A DNA stretch of 12,221 bases. It comes from Candidatus Bathyarchaeota archaeon. Lineage in GTDB: Archaea > Thermoproteota > Bathyarchaeia > TCS64. The translations under genes and the position numbers were made by a program. The notes beneath the pieces are model-generated. The model saw only the letters and a program-made list of their open reading frames with translations, searched no databases and was not told the DNA's origin. Shown here piece by piece: positions 1 to 6,028 of this stretch. The DNA is taken from the NCBI GenBank assembly GCA_026014515.1, contig JAOZIG010000469.1, positions 1-12,221 on the forward strand, in the 5' to 3' direction. Position 1 is the first letter of the stretch; each line of letters opens with the position of its first letter.

Positions 1-195
1 GGGTTCGGGGCAGGTTGGACACTTGTATATCGCGGCGTCCGCGTAGCCTAGCTTGATTGTGATACCTCTTTTGAGTTCCTCGCTGTGGCGGCTCGCCCAT
101 TCCCCTGTCATGGCTTGGACTAGGGTTGTCTTTCCGTGGTCTACGTGTCCGATGGTTCCTATGTTGATTTCCGGTGGTCTTGGTAGTTTTGCGAT
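1..195 (-). CDS. eif2g: Translation initiation factor aIF2 subunit gamma, N-terminal fragment
   Basis: GTPase subunit of archaeal initiation factor 2, which brings Met-tRNAi to the small ribosomal subunit. The gene runs off the left edge of the window, so only about 65 codons are visible. Reading the reverse complement gives PEINIGTIGHVDHGKTTLVQ (P-loop GHVDHGKT at about residues 16-23), then HSEELKRGITIKLGYADA, the aIF2-gamma-specific switch I region, then a CPTC pair that starts the zinc knuckle. These patterns separate it from EF-1A and SelB. There is no ATG, GTG or TTG between the in-frame TAA (rc of plus 211-213) and the P-loop. The best start is ATC at 195-193, 7 nt after a GGGGAG Shine-Dalgarno sequence. 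The family assignment is very secure; the start codon is inferred. Confidence 0.9.
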   Translation of the reverse strand, partial: MAKLPRPPEINIGTIGHVDHGKTTLVQAMTGEWASRHSEELKRGITIKLGYADAAIYKCPTCPEP

Positions 196-202
196 GGCGT
201 AT

Positions 203-208
203 CTCCCC
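203..208 (-). promoter_or_regulatory. Shine-Dalgarno for aIF2 gamma, pointing to a non-AUG start
   Basis: The minus strand reads GGGGAG here, 7 nt before ATC at 195-193. This is ordinary Shine-Dalgarno spacing, and no canonical start codon follows in frame before conserved coding sequence. It is the main reason for placing the start at ATC. Confidence 0.55.
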
Positions 209-233
209 TGTTAGTGTTTATGAAGCTGAACCT

Positions 234-243
234 TTCCTTAAAT
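234..243 (-). promoter_or_regulatory. Probable TATA box for aIF2 gamma
   Basis: The minus strand reads TATTTAAGGA, an archaeal TATA-like element. Transcription starting about 25 nt downstream would give a short leader that holds the GGGGAG ribosome-binding site. The 196-343 interval also carries the divergent promoter of the RHH-sat genes and no other gene that I can see. Confidence 0.4.
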
Positions 244-299
244 ACATATCTCCGACAACCCCAGAACTATAGGGAGTGTATTGGTATTATTGGTAAAGA

Positions 300-311
300 G
301 TTATATCTAAA
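300..311 (+). promoter_or_regulatory. Probable TATA box for the RHH-sat genes
   Basis: An AT-rich TTATATCTAAA element sits about 35-40 nt upstream of the RHH start codon at 344. That is the right distance for an archaeal promoter with a short leader carrying the AAGGTGA ribosome-binding site at 332-338. Confidence 0.4.
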
Positions 312-343
312 ACCCCGTTGAATATGGTATCAAGGTGAAAAAG

Positions 344-547
344 ATGGGCGACGAAAAAGTTGCAATAGAAATAAGCAAAGAACTCGTGGACAAAGTAGCT
401 GAAAAAATAGAAGGAACCAGCATCGCCACAGTAGAAGAATACATCGAGCTTCTACTGGAGAACGAGTTCCCAGAGGAAACAGAGTACACCGCAGAGGAAG
501 AGGAACTCATACGTGAGCGACTCAGGCGATTAGGATACATCGAGTGA
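344..547 (+). CDS. Small ribbon-helix-helix-like protein upstream of sat
   Basis: A 67-residue acidic protein. The N-terminal half (a beta strand VAIEIS, then helices around residues 12-22 and 27-40) has the strand-helix-helix spacing of the CopG/MetJ/Arc fold. The C-terminal tail, EEEELIRERLRRLGYIE, is a charged helix ending in the LGYI-type motif seen at the end of many small archaeal proteins. I chose ATG at 344 because AAGGTGA (332-338) lies 5 nt before it; GTG at 335 in the same frame would add three residues but overlaps that site. Its TGA stop overlaps the possible GTG start of sat at 544, implying translational coupling. It could be a regulator or partner of Sat, but no target is shown by the sequence. 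It has few basic residues at the start of the ribbon strand, so DNA binding is uncertain. Confidence 0.75.
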   Translation: MGDEKVAIEISKELVDKVAEKIEGTSIATVEEYIELLLENEFPEETEYTAEEEELIRERLRRLGYIE

Positions 548-552
548 CCCCT

Positions 553-1698
553 ATGCCAAGACCACACGGTGGAAAACTAATCAACCGACTCACAAGAGCA
601 GCACAGATCGATAACAGGATCGAGGAAGCAAAAGAGCTCTCCAAGGTATCTGTGAGCAACGAGCTACGGATCGACCTAGAAAACATAGCAGTTGGACTCT
701 ACAGCCCACTAAAGGGACCTGTGACAAAGAACGATTTTGACTCAGTTGTAGCCAAGGGCAGACTAGCCAATGATGTGCCTTGGACTATACCGATCCTCGT
801 TGATGTCTCAGAGAAAGACGTAGAGGGATTCAAGGAAGGCGACACCATCACAATAAGCAGCGATGGCGAGAACTTTGCCCTGCTCAAAGTAGAGGAAAAA
901 TACGGCTGGGACAAGGAAACCTACTGCCAGAATATCTACAAGACCAATGACACAGAGCACCCCGGCGTACAGAAGACAGCCGATATGAACCCAGTGCTAG
1001 TCGGAGGAGAATTAGAGCTATTCAATGAGACACACGGCGTCTTCCCCCAGTACAGACTCAAGCCAGAGGAGACAAGATTCCTATTCAAAGAAAAAGGCTG
1101 GAGAACCGTAGCAGGTTTCCAGACAAGGAACGCCCCGCATATCGGTCACGAGTATGTCCAGAAGACTGCATTGAGCTTCGTGGACGGCTTATTCATCAAC
1201 CCATTGATCGGTAAGAAGAAGGCAGGTGACTTCACGGACATAGTGATATTGGAGAGCTATGAGGCTATGATCAAGAACTATTTCCTGAAGAACGCAGCGA
1301 TACTGGTAACTCTTGAGATGGAGATGCGTTACGCTGGACCAAAAGAGGCCATACACCACGCCATAGTCAGGAAAAACTATGGCTGCAGCCACTTCATCGT
1401 CGGCAGAGACCACGCAGGCGTAGGCAGCTACTATGGACCCTTCGAGGCACAAGAGATATTCGAGGACTACCCAGACCTAGGAATAGCACCCATATTCTTC
1501 AGGAACTTCTTCCACTGCAACAAATGCGGCGGACCCCAAAACGACAAGATATGTCCACACGGGGATGAAGACAGGGTCAACTACAAGGGCAGAGTGATGC
1601 GTCAATTATTGTCAGAGGGAAAGTACCCTGATGATACACAGATGCGTCCAGAGGTTACTGAGGCTATTCTGAAGCATAAGCAGCCTTTCGTTGAGTAA
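553..1698 (+). CDS. sat: Sulfate adenylyltransferase (ATP sulfurylase)
   Basis: Catalyses ATP + sulfate to adenylyl sulfate + pyrophosphate, the entry step of sulfate assimilation or dissimilation; it can run in reverse during sulfur oxidation. It is a full-length single-domain prokaryotic-type enzyme of 381-384 residues with no APS kinase domain. Counting from the upstream GTG at 544, the signatures are QTRN at 193-196 followed by HIGH at 199-202, and GRDHAG at 287-292. A zinc-binding set, CNKC plus CPH (C325, C328, C337, H339), lies near the C-terminus. The N-terminal PRPHGGKLINR is typical of archaeal Sat, so I prefer ATG at 553; GTG at 544 is also possible and would overlap the upstream stop. 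No APS reductase, PAPS reductase or pyrophosphatase gene lies in the window, so the direction of flux cannot be told. Confidence 0.95.
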   Translation: MPRPHGGKLINRLTRAAQIDNRIEEAKELSKVSVSNELRIDLENIAVGLYSPLKGPVTKNDFDSVVAKGRLANDVPWTIPILVDVSEKDVEGFKEGDTITISSDGENFALLKVEEKYGWDKETYCQNIYKTNDTEHPGVQKTADMNPVLVGGELELFNETHGVFPQYRLKPEETRFLFKEKGWRTVAGFQTRNAPHIGHEYVQKTALSFVDGLFINPLIGKKKAGDFTDIVILESYEAMIKNYFLKNAAILVTLEMEMRYAGPKEAIHHAIVRKNYGCSHFIVGRDHAGVGSYYGPFEAQEIFEDYPDLGIAPIFFRNFFHCNKCGGPQNDKICPHGDEDRVNYKGRVMRQLLSEGKYPDDTQMRPEVTEAILKHKQPFVE

Positions 1699-1718
1699 CC
1701 ACCTTCTCTTTTTCATTA
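1699..1718 (+). terminator. T-rich terminator after sat
   Basis: Directly after the sat stop codon the plus strand has a pyrimidine run with five consecutive T residues (ACCTTCTCTTTTTCATT). T-tracts of this kind terminate archaeal RNA polymerase without a hairpin. The next gene has its own TATA-like box. Confidence 0.4.
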
Positions 1719-1719
1719 C

Positions 1720-1729
1720 ACTTTTAACA
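1720..1729 (+). promoter_or_regulatory. Probable TATA box for the parvulin gene
   Basis: ACTTTTAACA lies about 25 nt before the ATG at 1750. That is the spacing expected for a leaderless archaeal transcript, and no ribosome-binding site is visible before this ATG, which agrees with a leaderless mRNA. Confidence 0.4.
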
Positions 1730-1749
1730 TATCAAGCAGTGAAACCCTT

Positions 1750-2028
1750 ATGGCATCAAGGATAACAGCGAGTCATATTCTCGTAGAGAAACAAAGCCAA
1801 GCACTGAAGATAATGGAAGAACTGAAAGGCGGAGCTAAGTTTGAGGACTTGGCTAAGAAACACAGCACATGCCCATCAGGTAAGCGTGGAGGAAATCTAG
1901 GTCCCTTTGGTAGGGGTCAGATGGTCAAGCCTTTTGAGGAGGCGGCTTTCGCGTTGAATGTCGGTGATACAACCAAGGAGCCTGTGAAGACCCAGTTCGG
2001 CTACCACATCATCAAGAGGACAAAGTAA
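1750..2028 (+). CDS. Parvulin-type peptidyl-prolyl cis-trans isomerase
   Basis: A 92-residue stand-alone parvulin domain that should interconvert cis and trans Xaa-Pro bonds in the cytoplasm. It covers the whole fold: ASHILV at residues 7-12, the variable loop and helix, FEDLAKKHSTCPS at about 51-44 from the C-terminus, GGNLGPFGRGQMVKPFEEAA, and the closing QFGYHIIKR. The active-site histidine pair is present: the first in SHILV, the second in GYHII. There is no signal peptide, no membrane anchor and no WW domain. Stand-alone archaeal parvulins are best known from Thaumarchaeota and are absent from many other archaea. It appears to be monocistronic, with its own promoter, and its 3' end overlaps the convergent radical SAM gene by 17 bp. 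Confidence 0.93.
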   Translation: MASRITASHILVEKQSQALKIMEELKGGAKFEDLAKKHSTCPSGKRGGNLGPFGRGQMVKPFEEAAFALNVGDTTKEPVKTQFGYHIIKRTK

Positions 2029-3034
2029 CTCCCCACAAGAAGGCATCAAACAGCCTCTTTCTATCTTTTATCAAATCCCGGTAAACCTCACATTCCAGCC
2101 AACAATTTGGGCAATCAAGGTTTTGTATTCGTTCCCGTGCCTCCCACGCGCTCGGTGAAGCCAGAATATCCTCAAGGCTGTTTTGATAGATGTTACCGAG
2201 TCTCTGATTCATAACTAGACAGGGATAGACATCACCTACGGTATCGATGTATACTGATTCACTTGCTGCTGAGCATGTTAGCGATCTGTCGCCTTTGATA
2301 AAATTTTTCGCTCCATTGATGTATGCTAGGTTTGTGACTGATCTGAGAACTCCTTTTTGGTTTTTGAGGTTAATCGCAATATAGTCAAGATAAGGGATAA
2401 TCTGTTCAGGCGATAACGCATCCTGTTGCTCTGTGTTCTTGTAGTAGTGTTCGCTAAAGTTTATGGGTCTGAAGCTGAAATCGCTGCCCAGTCTATAGGC
2501 GATCTTCTGCACAATCGGAGCATAAACATAGTTCTCGTCTGTAAGGGTGAAGCCTGTAGTAAGTCCAAGCCCATGTTTCTCCTTTAATTCACTCAGGTTC
2601 TTGATGGTCTTGACCGCGTTCTTGAAACCATCAACTACTCCTCGTTGGGCATCATTAACCTGTGCATCCCCATCGAGAGAAACCGTGATCCCGAGCTTGG
2701 CTCCTTCTATCTTGTTTAGCATCAGTCTTGTTGTTTTCCTAATCTCATCGGGGAGCAACCCGTTTGTTGGAATCCATATCATGGTATCCGGTACGGCATT
2801 ATGCACGATCTCAACAATTTCAGGTAGATCGGTTCTGAGGAAGGGCTCTCCTCCTGTCAACTGGATAAAAGTAAGGTCTTTTAGGGTCTCTTTGTTCTCT
2901 TGGAAAAATGATTCTATTTGTTCTAGATGGGGTTCCGGTCTCGGCTCAGTGTTCCATATGTTACACATTTTGCATCTGCCGTTGCACTTGTCTGTAATAG
3001 AAAAGTTGGATATGGCTCGGAGACGGGCATCCAT
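2012..3034 (-). CDS. Radical SAM protein with C-terminal SPASM-like cysteines
   Basis: A radical SAM enzyme of about 340 residues. With the upstream GTG at 3043 as residue 1, the [4Fe-4S] motif CNGRCKMC gives C20, C24 and C27, followed by LTGGEPF (62-68), which helps bind SAM. The C-terminal part has C257, C275, and CPNCWLEC (C311, C314, C318), the layout of a SPASM or twitch auxiliary-cluster domain found in peptide-modifying maturases and anaerobic sulfatase-activating enzymes. I see no short precursor peptide or sulfatase gene nearby, so the substrate is unknown. ATG at 3034 is preferred because an ATTATATTAT element lies about 22 nt upstream and GTGAT lies 6 nt before it; GTG at 3043 is the alternative. 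The gene is divergent from the VOC gene. Confidence 0.88.
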   Translation of the reverse strand: MDARLRAISNFSITDKCNGRCKMCNIWNTEPRPEPHLEQIESFFQENKETLKDLTFIQLTGGEPFLRTDLPEIVEIVHNAVPDTMIWIPTNGLLPDEIRKTTRLMLNKIEGAKLGITVSLDGDAQVNDAQRGVVDGFKNAVKTIKNLSELKEKHGLGLTTGFTLTDENYVYAPIVQKIAYRLGSDFSFRPINFSEHYYKNTEQQDALSPEQIIPYLDYIAINLKNQKGVLRSVTNLAYINGAKNFIKGDRSLTCSAASESVYIDTVGDVYPCLVMNQRLGNIYQNSLEDILASPSAWEARERIQNLDCPNCWLECEVYRDLIKDRKRLFDAFLWGVTLSS

Positions 3035-3048
3035 TAGAATCACTTAAA

Positions 3049-3062
3049 GATAATATAATGTA
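3049..3062. promoter_or_regulatory. AT-rich element shared by divergent radical SAM and VOC promoters
   Basis: GATAATATAATG reads as a TATA-like box on both strands. It lies about 20 nt before the radical SAM start at 3034 on one side and about 45 nt before the VOC start at 3101 on the other. This is the only promoter-like sequence in the 66-bp gap. Confidence 0.35.
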
Positions 3063-3100
3063 GTCGTTAAGGTTTTAGGGTTTACGACTCATTGAAGGGT

Positions 3101-3460
3101 ATGAAGCACTTAGGAGTGGATCATATCCACTTTTTCGCCACAGACCTTGATGAGGCAGTCAAGTTCTACACTGATCTGGGATGTACCCTTGTGAGACGCT
3201 TTGAGCATGGGGGAAGAGAAGCAGTCCAACTCAGAACCCAGTTCGGTATGACCATAGACATAAACAAGACACGAGCAGCTGACAACCCGGGTTACAGCCA
3301 CTTCAGTGTCCTTGTTGATGATATTGAGGAAGCGCATAGGGAACTGGAGTCCAAGGGCTACTGGGTTGATGGTCCTGTCTATAATGAGGACACCAAGCGT
3401 CATATTATCACTGTACGTGATCCCAATGGTTTCCTTGTGCAGATGGTTCAAAAGGAGTAG
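3101..3460 (+). CDS. VOC (glyoxalase/bleomycin resistance) fold protein
   Basis: A 119-residue single-module VOC protein with the paired beta-alpha-beta-beta-beta pattern: VDHIHFFATDLDEAVKFYTD at the N-terminus, then GYSHFSVLVDDIEEAHRELE, and DPNGFLVQMVQ at the end. VOC proteins bind a divalent metal and act in isomerisation, epimerisation or dioxygenation. Metal-site histidines are present in VDHIHF (H8 or H10) and YSHFSV, but the position that is usually Glu in the last strand is Gln (LVQMV), so a glyoxalase I activity cannot be assumed. Start: ATG at 3101 begins the first conserved strand; a TTG at 3092 in frame is weaker. The M55 peptidase gene follows after 41 bp in the same direction, but no functional link is evident. 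Confidence 0.82.
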   Translation: MKHLGVDHIHFFATDLDEAVKFYTDLGCTLVRRFEHGGREAVQLRTQFGMTIDINKTRAADNPGYSHFSVLVDDIEEAHRELESKGYWVDGPVYNEDTKRHIITVRDPNGFLVQMVQKE

Positions 3461-3501
3461 GCTTATCCGAGTATAGGTTTCTTCTTTACTGGGATATTTG
3501 T

Positions 3502-4308
3502 ATGAAGGTTTACGTGGTATGCGACCTCGAAGGCGTCGCAGGGATAGTGGACTTCAAGAAACAATGCATGGAGGAAGGAGCATACTATCAACAAGCCATC
3601 AGGGTAGCCACACAGGAGCTAAACGCCCTCATAGACGGATTGATCGACGGCGGCGCCACAGAGGTATATGCTTGGCCGGGGCACGGTGATTTCCCCGGTG
3701 GCATCGATTTTGAGTTGATCCACCCAGAATGTAAACTGGTGATGCATGCAGGTGATGGTGGTCCAGCGGGGATTGACTCCAGCTTTGACGCCATGGTGCT
3801 TCATGGTTTCCATGGTATGGCGGGTGCGTCTAATGGGGTGTTGAGTCATAGTTTCTACCCGTTGCCCCGGAACATCTGGTTCGATGACAAAAAGGTAGGT
3901 GAGATCGCGTTAAACATCTACAGCTTCGGGGAACATGGTGTACCATGTATAATGGTGACTGGAGACCAAGCAGCAGCAGACGAGGCAAAAGCGATAGTAC
4001 CAGATATTGAACAGGTTCCTATCAAGTGGGGTTTAGCTGAGAAAGAGAAACTCGGAGCATTGACAGTACGTCAAGCCATTAGTCTGAGCCCTGAGAAGGC
4101 AAGGGAAAAGATACGTGAAGCAGCAACGAAAGCCATGCAGAAACTCTCACTGATAACGCCTGTGGTGCAGAAGACACCATTCAAGCTCAAAGTAGAGTTT
4201 ATTGAGGAGAAATACGCTGACTCCAAGTCTGGGTTCCCCGGTGTCAAGAGACTGGACTCGGTGACCATCTCTAAAGAGTGTCATAGTCTAGCTGATGTGG
4301 TATTCTAA
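3502..4308 (+). CDS. M55 family D-aminopeptidase (DppA-like)
   Basis: A 268-residue zinc aminopeptidase of the DppA/M55 family, which releases N-terminal D-amino acids from peptides; the family usually forms ring-shaped decamers. The N-terminus MKVYVVCDLEGVAGIVDF is diagnostic. Predicted metal ligands by family comparison are D8, E10, H61 (in GHGDF), H104 (in HGFHGMAG) and E134 (in GEIALN). GVPCIMVTGDQAAADEA at about 146-162 is the conserved segment that follows. The length matches the family. ATG at 3502 has GGGAT 7 nt upstream. There is no dipeptide transporter nearby, unlike the Bacillus dpp operon, so the natural substrate here is open. It is followed by a small hairpin and T-rich stretch. 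Confidence 0.92.
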   Translation: MKVYVVCDLEGVAGIVDFKKQCMEEGAYYQQAIRVATQELNALIDGLIDGGATEVYAWPGHGDFPGGIDFELIHPECKLVMHAGDGGPAGIDSSFDAMVLHGFHGMAGASNGVLSHSFYPLPRNIWFDDKKVGEIALNIYSFGEHGVPCIMVTGDQAAADEAKAIVPDIEQVPIKWGLAEKEKLGALTVRQAISLSPEKAREKIREAATKAMQKLSLITPVVQKTPFKLKVEFIEEKYADSKSGFPGVKRLDSVTISKECHSLADVVF

Positions 4309-4320
4309 GTTTCACAAGGG

Positions 4321-4350
4321 TCCCTCATGCAGGGATAACCTCTATTTTTA
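4321..4350 (+). terminator. Hairpin plus T-rich tract after the M55 peptidase gene
   Basis: TCCCT (4321-4325) and AGGGA (4331-4335) form a 5-bp stem with a CATGC loop, followed by TAACCTCTATTTTTA. This resembles a weak intrinsic terminator. The AT-rich end (CTATTTTTATTA, 4342-4353) could instead be the promoter of the next gene; the sequence alone does not separate the two. Confidence 0.35.
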
Positions 4351-4429
4351 TTACCCGTCACTTGGGTGCATTTGTGTTGGGATACTGTTGGTTGAGTCGC
4401 CTAGTCACTTGTATTTGAAGCAGGTTGGT

Positions 4430-5035
4430 ATGCTCTGGCTGTATAATCAGATGTGCCATATGGTGGAGACCGAGGTTAAACTAAACCAGCTTGGGCTCCT
4501 CAGATATCTTGAACTGGATAACAAGAAGGTGATTGATGTTGTGGGTGTTAGTCTCAAGTATTTTCCTTGGAAAAAACGCAAGATACAAGACGACCACATT
4601 GATGACTTTGAGCTTGTAAAGCCCGAGAAATACGAGATCGGGTACAATATCCTACGTGGAATCGAGGTCAAGGTCAGTAAAAGCGACTTCAAGAACGGCT
4701 TCATCTGCACAGGCACCAACTACAACTACGTATTGACACCAACCAAACTCATCAGCCCAAGCCTACTTCCACAAGGTGTCGGGTTAATCGAGTACAACCG
4801 GTACAAGTTTGAGGTTGCAGAGAATGACCTTGAAGAGCACCCTGCGGGACGCCCATACACCATCAAAGGTCTTAGAGTAGTAAAACGAGCCCGGTATCGC
4901 CACCTACCCCAGTTTCACATAGACCATGTAATTTCAACCATAGCCCAGCGTAGAACCGAGACAAGAAACATGATATACAAACAAGTGATTGACGGGTTTG
5001 CTGACCCAGAACTAGTATATTGTGTCGCTACTTAG
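4430..5035 (+). CDS. MmcB-like PD-(D/E)XK nuclease-fold protein
   Basis: About 201 residues. The core matches the MmcB/DUF4-like restriction-endonuclease fold by pattern: E28 in the first helix-strand region, D36 in VIDVVGV, then IEVKVSKSDF with the E-x-K pair E79 and K81, and LLPQGVGLIEYN at about 112-123, where bacterial MmcB proteins have a similar 'LP-GLI' segment. The D...ExK set is what the nuclease active site requires. MmcB is linked to DNA repair, but the role here is inference. The open frame extends back to ATG at 4295, inside the preceding gene, but those 45 residues look non-coding and begin before the terminator-like hairpin. ATG at 4430 follows CAGGTTGGT and starts the expected helix (WLYNQM). 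The 3' end overlaps convergent tfb by 24 bp. Confidence 0.72.
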   Translation: MLWLYNQMCHMVETEVKLNQLGLLRYLELDNKKVIDVVGVSLKYFPWKKRKIQDDHIDDFELVKPEKYEIGYNILRGIEVKVSKSDFKNGFICTGTNYNYVLTPTKLISPSLLPQGVGLIEYNRYKFEVAENDLEEHPAGRPYTIKGLRVVKRARYRHLPQFHIDHVISTIAQRRTETRNMIYKQVIDGFADPELVYCVAT

Positions 5036-5908
5036 TAGATCTTCTATACCCTTGAGCCTGTTCCTGAGTGTAACCTCTGTGGTTCCAGCTGCCTCTGCAA
5101 TATCCTTCTGGATACGCTTATCATTGGTCTCGATGCTCGCCTTGTATAAAGCGGCTGCTGCTAGGCCCCGTGGGTCTTTGCCTGTGAGTCCACGGTGTTT
5201 CTTGGCTTCTCTGAGCAAGTCTACTGCGTATTGCTGGGTCTTGGGTTCTAGTTCTAGTTTGGATGCGATGCTGGGGATGAACTTCATTGGGTCATCCACT
5301 GGCATCTTGAGGTTTAGCTCCTTTATCAAGAGCCTGTATGTTCTGGCTACCTCGGCGTGGTTTCTGGTTGAGAGTCCTGTGATCTCGGGAAGGGGTCTTG
5401 GTAGAGATAAGTGTCTACACGCTGCGTAGAGGCTTGCGGCAACAAAACCGTCTATGCTGCGTCCACGTAAGAGATCGGCTTTCAACGCTTTTCTGTAGAT
5501 TAGTGCTGCTCGTTCCTTGACGTTCTGCGGGATATGTAATTGTGTCGCGATCCTGTCCAGCTCAGCCATAGCTGTGCTGAGGTTTCGCTGCTCTGTCTCA
5601 TCAAATTTAGACCGGTTATCGAATCTCCGCAGACGAGTCATCTTTATCCGGGTCTCGTTCTTGAGACGGTTACCATTGTGGTCTCTGTCGGGTCTGAATA
5701 TTGTTGATAGTCCTTTATCGTATAGTGTGTAGCTGTAGCCGAGGCCTGTCCTACTTCGGTTGTTGCGTTCGGTTGTCGTGAAGGCTCTCCACTCGGGTCC
5801 CTGATCAATGATGTTGTCTTTTACTACGAGTCCACATCTCCCGCAGACTTCTTCTCCGGTCTCGTAGTCGATTACTATTTTTTCGCTTCCGCAACTATTG
5901 CACTTTAT
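5012..5908 (-). CDS. tfb: Transcription initiation factor B (TFB), archaeal TFIIB homologue
   Basis: The factor that bridges TBP-TATA DNA and RNA polymerase at archaeal promoters. The full product is about 298 residues, the normal family length. The N-terminal zinc ribbon is CNSC (C3, C6) and CGRC (C22, C25), followed by the B-reader region DQGPEWRAF and YDKGLSTIF. Two cyclin repeats follow, covering roughly residues 110-200 and 205-298, with GRSIDGFVAASLYAACR in the first and DPRGLAAAALYKAS in the second. ATG at 5641 (residue 90) would remove the zinc ribbon and cannot be the main start. Upstream of the ribbon the frame has only GTT CGG AGG CTA CTC ACG ATA AAG TGC after a TAG stop, with no canonical start. 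ATA at 5908, or ACG at 5911, is placed 6-9 nt after GGAGG. Confidence 0.93.
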   Translation of the reverse strand: MKCNSCGSEKIVIDYETGEEVCGRCGLVVKDNIIDQGPEWRAFTTTERNNRSRTGLGYSYTLYDKGLSTIFRPDRDHNGNRLKNETRIKMTRLRRFDNRSKFDETEQRNLSTAMAELDRIATQLHIPQNVKERAALIYRKALKADLLRGRSIDGFVAASLYAACRHLSLPRPLPEITGLSTRNHAEVARTYRLLIKELNLKMPVDDPMKFIPSIASKLELEPKTQQYAVDLLREAKKHRGLTGKDPRGLAAAALYKASIETNDKRIQKDIAEAAGTTEVTLRNRLKGIEDLLSSDTIY

Positions 5909-5917
5909 CGTGAGTAG

Positions 5918-5923
5918 CCTCCG
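5918..5923 (-). promoter_or_regulatory. Shine-Dalgarno for tfb, pointing to an ACG or ATA start
   Basis: The minus strand reads CGGAGG, 9 nt before ATA at 5908 and 6 nt before ACG at 5911. It is the best ribosome-binding site near the zinc-ribbon codons and lies just after the in-frame TAG at 5929-5927, so the start must be downstream of it. A TATA-like element, CTTATAATC, lies further upstream (rc of about 5963-5972). Confidence 0.55.
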
Positions 5924-5929
5924 AACCTA

Positions 5930-6028
5930 AAAGGTGCCAGTCTTTTATGAGGCTGGAATTTTTGATTATAAGGGTGCCGTGTACAGTTTGCTTCACTTGG
6001 GGGATAAGCTTATTAGCTGTGTTCACTT
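5930..6028. promoter_or_regulatory. Divergent promoter region between tfb and an RHH gene, with repeats
   Basis: This stretch holds no gene. GATTATAAGG (5963-5972) is AT-rich on both strands and may serve tfb. ATAAGCTTAT (6004-6013) is a perfect 10-bp palindrome 15 nt before the GTG of the RHH gene. TTCACTTG occurs twice in the same orientation, at 5992-5999 and 6022-6029, exactly 30 bp apart, which is about three helical turns. Such an arrangement would suit a DNA-binding protein like the divergently encoded RHH protein, but that is inference. Confidence 0.4.

Noticed and set aside
2547..3047. Plus-strand 166-codon open frame
   Set aside because: It is antisense to the radical SAM gene over its cysteine motif and GGEPF region, and its product has a low-complexity Ser/Pro-rich composition typical of a shadow frame.
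4295..4429. N-terminal extension of the MmcB-like protein to ATG 4295
   Set aside because: It would overlap the M55 peptidase stop and run through the hairpin and T-rich stretch; the residues look random and homology begins after 4430.
5022..5429. Plus-strand 135-codon open frame
   Set aside because: Antisense to the cyclin repeats of tfb, with no recognisable domain.
5012..5641. tfb starting at the internal ATG at 5641
   Set aside because: This would drop the zinc ribbon and B-reader, which are encoded in the same uninterrupted frame directly upstream.
5642..5908. Frameshift or decay in tfb or aIF2 gamma as the reason for the missing start codons
   Set aside because: Both frames are open and fully conserved down to the start region, and the only thing missing is the codon itself; an indel is not needed to explain it, though a single-base error cannot be excluded.
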